34,075 nt of DNA, from the NCBI GenBank assembly GCA_028707065.1, contig JAQTUZ010000017.1, positions 1-34,075 of the forward strand, read 5' to 3'. The notes under the pieces are model-generated. The model saw only the letters and a program-made list of their open reading frames with translations, did no database searches and was not told the DNA's origin. Numbering within the stretch: the first letter of the stretch is position 1; the number at the start of each line of letters is the position of its first letter. Of the stretch, positions 30,582-34,075 are shown one piece after another. Origin of the DNA: Patescibacteria group bacterium. GTDB taxonomy: Bacteria; Patescibacteriota; Patescibacteriia; Patescibacteriales; WJLG01. Made by a program: the position numbers and the translations under genes.

Positions 30582-30600
30582 GATTGAATTTGATTACATT

Positions 30601-30632
30601 ATTCTGGCGGCTTCCTACTCTACCAGGGCTCA
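30601..30632 (-). pseudogene. Tandem duplicate fragment of the 5S rRNA 3' end
   Basis: 30575-30632 matches 30693-30750 at 56 of 58 positions. The match covers the last ~30 bases of 5S rRNA (GAGCCCTGGTAGAGTAGGAA on the minus strand) plus the spacer and half of the terminator. The 5' part of 5S is missing and is replaced by an unrelated hairpin (CCCCGTCGGATGACGGGG). It cannot form a 5S rRNA. Confidence 0.85.
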
Positions 30633-30673
30633 CCCCGTCATCCGACGGGGCAAGGGCCACAATCACTGCAAAC

Positions 30674-30699
30674 AAAAAAACCTGCCCTTGAAGCAGGTT
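30674..30699 (-). terminator. rRNA operon intrinsic terminator
   Basis: AACCTGC pairs with GCAGGTT, followed on the minus strand by TTTTTTTG. It lies about 20 bases after the 5S 3' end. Confidence 0.85.
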
Positions 30700-30720
30700 A
30701 ATTGAATTTGATTGCATTAT

Positions 30721-30833
30721 TCTGGCGGCTTCCTACTCTACCAGGGCTCAGGCCCAAGTACCATCGGAGCAAGCGGGCTTAACTTCTGAGTTCGGGATGG
30801 GATCAGGTGTGACCCCGCCGCGATGCCACCAAA
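30721..30833 (-). rRNA. rrf: 5S ribosomal RNA
   Basis: The minus strand carries the conserved 5S parts: TGGTGGC at the 5' end pairing with GCCGCCA at the 3' end, CCCATCCCGAACTCAGAAGT (loop B/C region), CGATGGTACT and GGTAGAGTAGG. The length of about 113 is normal. It follows 23S rRNA after a spacer of about 180 bases, in the usual 23S-5S order, and is followed by an intrinsic terminator. Ends are set by the terminal stem and could be off by a few bases. Confidence 0.95.
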
Positions 30834-31012
30834 ATAATAAAATCAAATTAGCAAAAAACTTTGATAACTGAATACTTAGACTGCTAAACTAAAATTTTAC
30901 TGAAATCTACAAAACCTGTTCGTAGTATTCGCGTAAAATTCGTAGTATTCGCATTATACAACCAACTTGGTTAAAGGTAAAACGTGTGTCATCTTAGAAA
31001 CAAAAATGTGGG
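30834..31012. other. 23S-5S spacer
   Basis: No tRNA is seen. The spacer holds two copies of TTCGTAGTATTCGC (30927-30941 and 30944-30957), a word also found at 18142-18156. Confidence 0.6.
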
Positions 31013-31124
31013 AAAATCAAATGGTTTATTAGTACCTCTCCGCTCAATACCTTGCGGTACTTACACGTAAGGCCTATCAAGGCAGTATTCTCCTGCCAAC
31101 CTATGAAACCTAATCTCAGAGACA

Positions 31125-31155
<31 letters not shown>

Positions 31156-31298
31156 AAAACCGAAGGTAGCTACTCGGCAATGCCCCTGGCGGGACAGTCG
31201 ATACACCAGAGCTTCGTTAATCCCGGTCCTCTCGTACTAGGGATTAGACTCTTCAAGTTTCCGCGACCATAGTAGATAGGAGACCAACCTGTCTTACG

Positions 31299-31983
31299 CA
31301 TTTCTTAATCGTCTGTTACCAAACGTATGGACTATACCACCATCCGGTTTTAACCGGAGGTCAACGTGTTAGCAATGCTCTTCGCATCACTCTCTCCCTG
31401 TGCGGGATCAGTCTCTACGGGGTTAAATTATGCCTCTTCCTTTTTTTGGAGTAGTTAAGTTCCCTGAACTTATCTATCATACCAGCCAATATTTCAAAAT
31501 CTTTTTGATCTTTGACGTTCTCTTTCAGCTCAAATATCTTGATCATCAATTCCGCCTGACGTCTTTTTAAGATCAAATAAGGTTTTACTTGGGACAGAAA
31601 ATCGACGATGTCATTTTTTTTATTGACGACATATTCCATTATTCCGTCTTTTCGTTCTCTCATATAACCGGCTCCGACCAGAGCGCAAACTCTCGCGAAG
31701 TTTTCTTTTTCTTTTTTGGCTTGGAAGAAGGCGATGCAGGGAGAAATCTGGAATCCGAACCGATAGGTCGGATTAGGTTTCAGCCTGACATAGATACTTC
31801 CATCACCATCGAGAAAACCGGCTAAATAAGCCAAATTTTTGACTGTGATGTTTTTAGACATAATCAACTTCCCTCGGTATTATCCTAACATGTGACAGGT
31901 TATTTTGCAATAACTAATGTCAGGACTTCACCGATATGAGTTGACTTTTTCGAATTCGATTACTCGAATAAGCCGCCAAATTG
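31299..31983 (-). other. Group I intron in 23S rRNA at position 2593 (685 nt)
   Basis: Removing it restores AACCGT/CGTAAGACAGG, the expected 23S sequence. The upstream exon ends in U and the intron ends in G, as group I introns require. P1 can form between exon CCGU and intron GCGG with a U-G pair at the splice site. Core pieces are seen: P/Q-like CGGU...ACCG (P4) before the open frame, and R/S-like GAGACUGA...GGUAUAGUCC giving the P7 GACU/AGUC pair after it. The site matches the well-known I-CreI intron position. It carries the 31415-31861 gene. Confidence 0.88.
31415..31861 (-). CDS. LAGLIDADG homing endonuclease in 23S intron (site 2593)
   Basis: A 148-residue protein from ATG 31861 (a TTG two codons earlier is possible). 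The single LAGLIDADG helix reads LAYLAGFLDGDGSIYVRL with the catalytic acidic residue Asp in 'LDGDGS'. One motif per chain means it should act as a homodimer, as I-CreI does. The middle has 'FQISPCIAFFQAKKEKENF' and the end 'LMIKIFELKENVKDQ'. It would cut intron-less 23S genes at this site and so spread the intron. GAGGGAAG lies a few bases before the start. The gene ends inside the intron core, before the R element. Length is close to the 163 residues of I-CreI. Confidence 0.9.
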   Translation of the reverse strand: MSKNITVKNLAYLAGFLDGDGSIYVRLKPNPTYRFGFQISPCIAFFQAKKEKENFARVCALVGAGYMRERKDGIMEYVVNKKNDIVDFLSQVKPYLILKRRQAELMIKIFELKENVKDQKDFEILAGMIDKFRELNYSKKRKRHNLTP

Positions 31984-32009
31984 ACGGTTTGAACCCAGCT
32001 CGCGTGCCT

Positions 32010-32040
<31 letters not shown>

Positions 32041-32593
32041 GCTTCTACACCCCCAGGATGAGACGGGCCGACATCGAGGTGCCGAACCTGGTCGTCGCTG
32101 TGGACGCTTGGACCAGACTAGCCTGTTATCCCCAGAGTAGCTTTTATCCGATGAGCTTCCACCATCCTATATTGGATGGTCGGATCACTAAGTTCTGCTT
32201 TCGCAACTGCTCGACGTGTCAGTCTTGCAGTAAAGCCGGCTTGTGCCTTTGCGCTATCTCCCGGGTTTCCATTCCGGGATAGCCGACCTTTGTAAACGCC
32301 TCAGTTACTTTTTATGAGGCATCCGCCCCAGACAAACTACCCGCCAGACACTGTTCCCCGGAAGGATTCACTTCCTAGGGTAAGAATTTAGAACAAACAA
32401 GGGTGGTATCTCACTGGTGCCCGAAGGCTCCCACCTATTCTGAACATGCGTATCCCAAATCCAATATCAAGTTATAGTAAAGCTTCATGGGGTCTTTTCG
32501 TCCAGCTATGGTTAATGAGCATCTTCACTCATCCTGCAATTTCGCCGAGTGCATCGTTGAGACAGCGCCCAACTAGTTACGCCATTCAAGCAC

Positions 32594-33458
<865 letters not shown>

Positions 33459-34075
33459 ACCTTAGGACGATTATAGTTATCGCCGGCGTTCATCCACGCT
33501 TCGGTTCAAGGCTTCACCTTGCGGTTAACCCCTCTCCTTAACGTTTGGACACTGGCCAGGCGTCACTCCCTATACATCCTCTTACGAGTTAGCAGAGAGC
33601 TGTGTTTTTGGTAAACAGTCCGTTGGGCTCTTTCGCTGCGGCCGATCTTGCGATCGGCAGGCCTTCTTGCGAACTTACGGCCGATTTTTTGCCGAGTTCC
33701 TTAACGATGATTCTCTCGTGCACCTTAGTCTTCTCGACTCGCCAACCTGTGTCGGTTTTAGTACGGGTACCGTTTCCTTAACCCTAGAGAGTTTTCTGGG
33801 AAGTCCCTCCCCGCAAATTGACGATCTATTGCTAGACCATCTGCATACGACCTCTTGAAATATCGCTCCGGATTTGCCTGGAGCTATTCTTGAAGCAATA
33901 AACGCATATACCAATATCGCGCTTGCGGTTCGAAACTTCGTTATCCCATTGGAAAAAAACGGTAGTGCTGGAATATTAACCAGCTTATCCATCGGCTACG
34001 CCCCCATTACAAAGGCCTCGTCTTAGGACCGACTAACCCTGGGCCGATTTACGTTGCCCAGGAAACCTTATGCTT

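Noticed and set aside
30520-30717. Open frame of 65 codons between the rRNA operon and the membrane protein
   Set aside because: It runs through the 5S fragment and both terminators; coding is very unlikely.
30834-31012. tRNA in the 23S-5S spacer
   Set aside because: No cloverleaf or T-loop GGTTCGA-type sequence is seen. I found no tRNA by eye elsewhere in the window either.

Overview
The window looks like part of a chromosome of an uncultured member of the Candidate Phyla Radiation (Patescibacteria). This is inferred from gene content. There are many cell-surface glycan genes, DUF4012 and DUF2304 proteins, large secreted FG-GAP repeat proteins with a C-terminal repeat I associate with this group, a PHP-type endonuclease Q, and a 23S rRNA gene split by two introns that carry LAGLIDADG endonucleases. 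Almost every gene lies on the minus strand. The one clear plus-strand protein gene is the CAP-domain protein at 23350-24027. Most genes lack a good Shine-Dalgarno sequence, but three stand-alone genes (13036-13446, 28281-28766, 29056-29694) have strong ones.

Layout. 1-3643: an envelope-glycan cluster (two GT4 glycosyltransferases, a small membrane protein, DUF2304, a GT2 transferase). 3793-8521: a 1152-residue secreted FG-GAP protein transcribed with a degenerate PilB/GspE-like ATPase. 8612-12918: a UDP-glucuronate-decarboxylase-like enzyme, peptidase E and a secreted subtilase. 13036-18110: a lone receiver-domain protein, a GT4 transferase, MreB and a DUF4012 protein. 18299-22898: a tightly overlapping four-gene operon (GT-C membrane protein, methyltransferase, polyprenol-phosphate-type GT2, GT39 transferase). 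23350-28159: CAP protein, a membrane protein, endonuclease Q, and a GlmM/GlmU-type pair that would feed UDP-sugar synthesis. 28281-30499: three genes of unknown function. 30601-34075: the end of an rRNA operon, with 5S, a tandem fragment of 5S, and most of the 3' part of 23S.

The genes together describe the making and export of a glycosylated cell surface: nucleotide-sugar supply, lipid-linked sugar transfer, membrane glycosyltransferases, cell shape, and large secreted adhesin- or protease-like proteins.

The most unusual content is between and inside the genes. (1) A ~200-nt structured element occurs twice. Its stems are kept by compensatory changes, and both copies sit in the same orientation just upstream of a TTGACA promoter of an unrelated gene. 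(2) A palindromic GC-rich repeat family occurs five times, twice in frame inside genes. (3) Many spacers are built from locus-specific 'word' repeats, some of which run into coding sequence. (4) The second 23S intron contains both a 15-nt complement and a near-copy of the exon at its insertion site.
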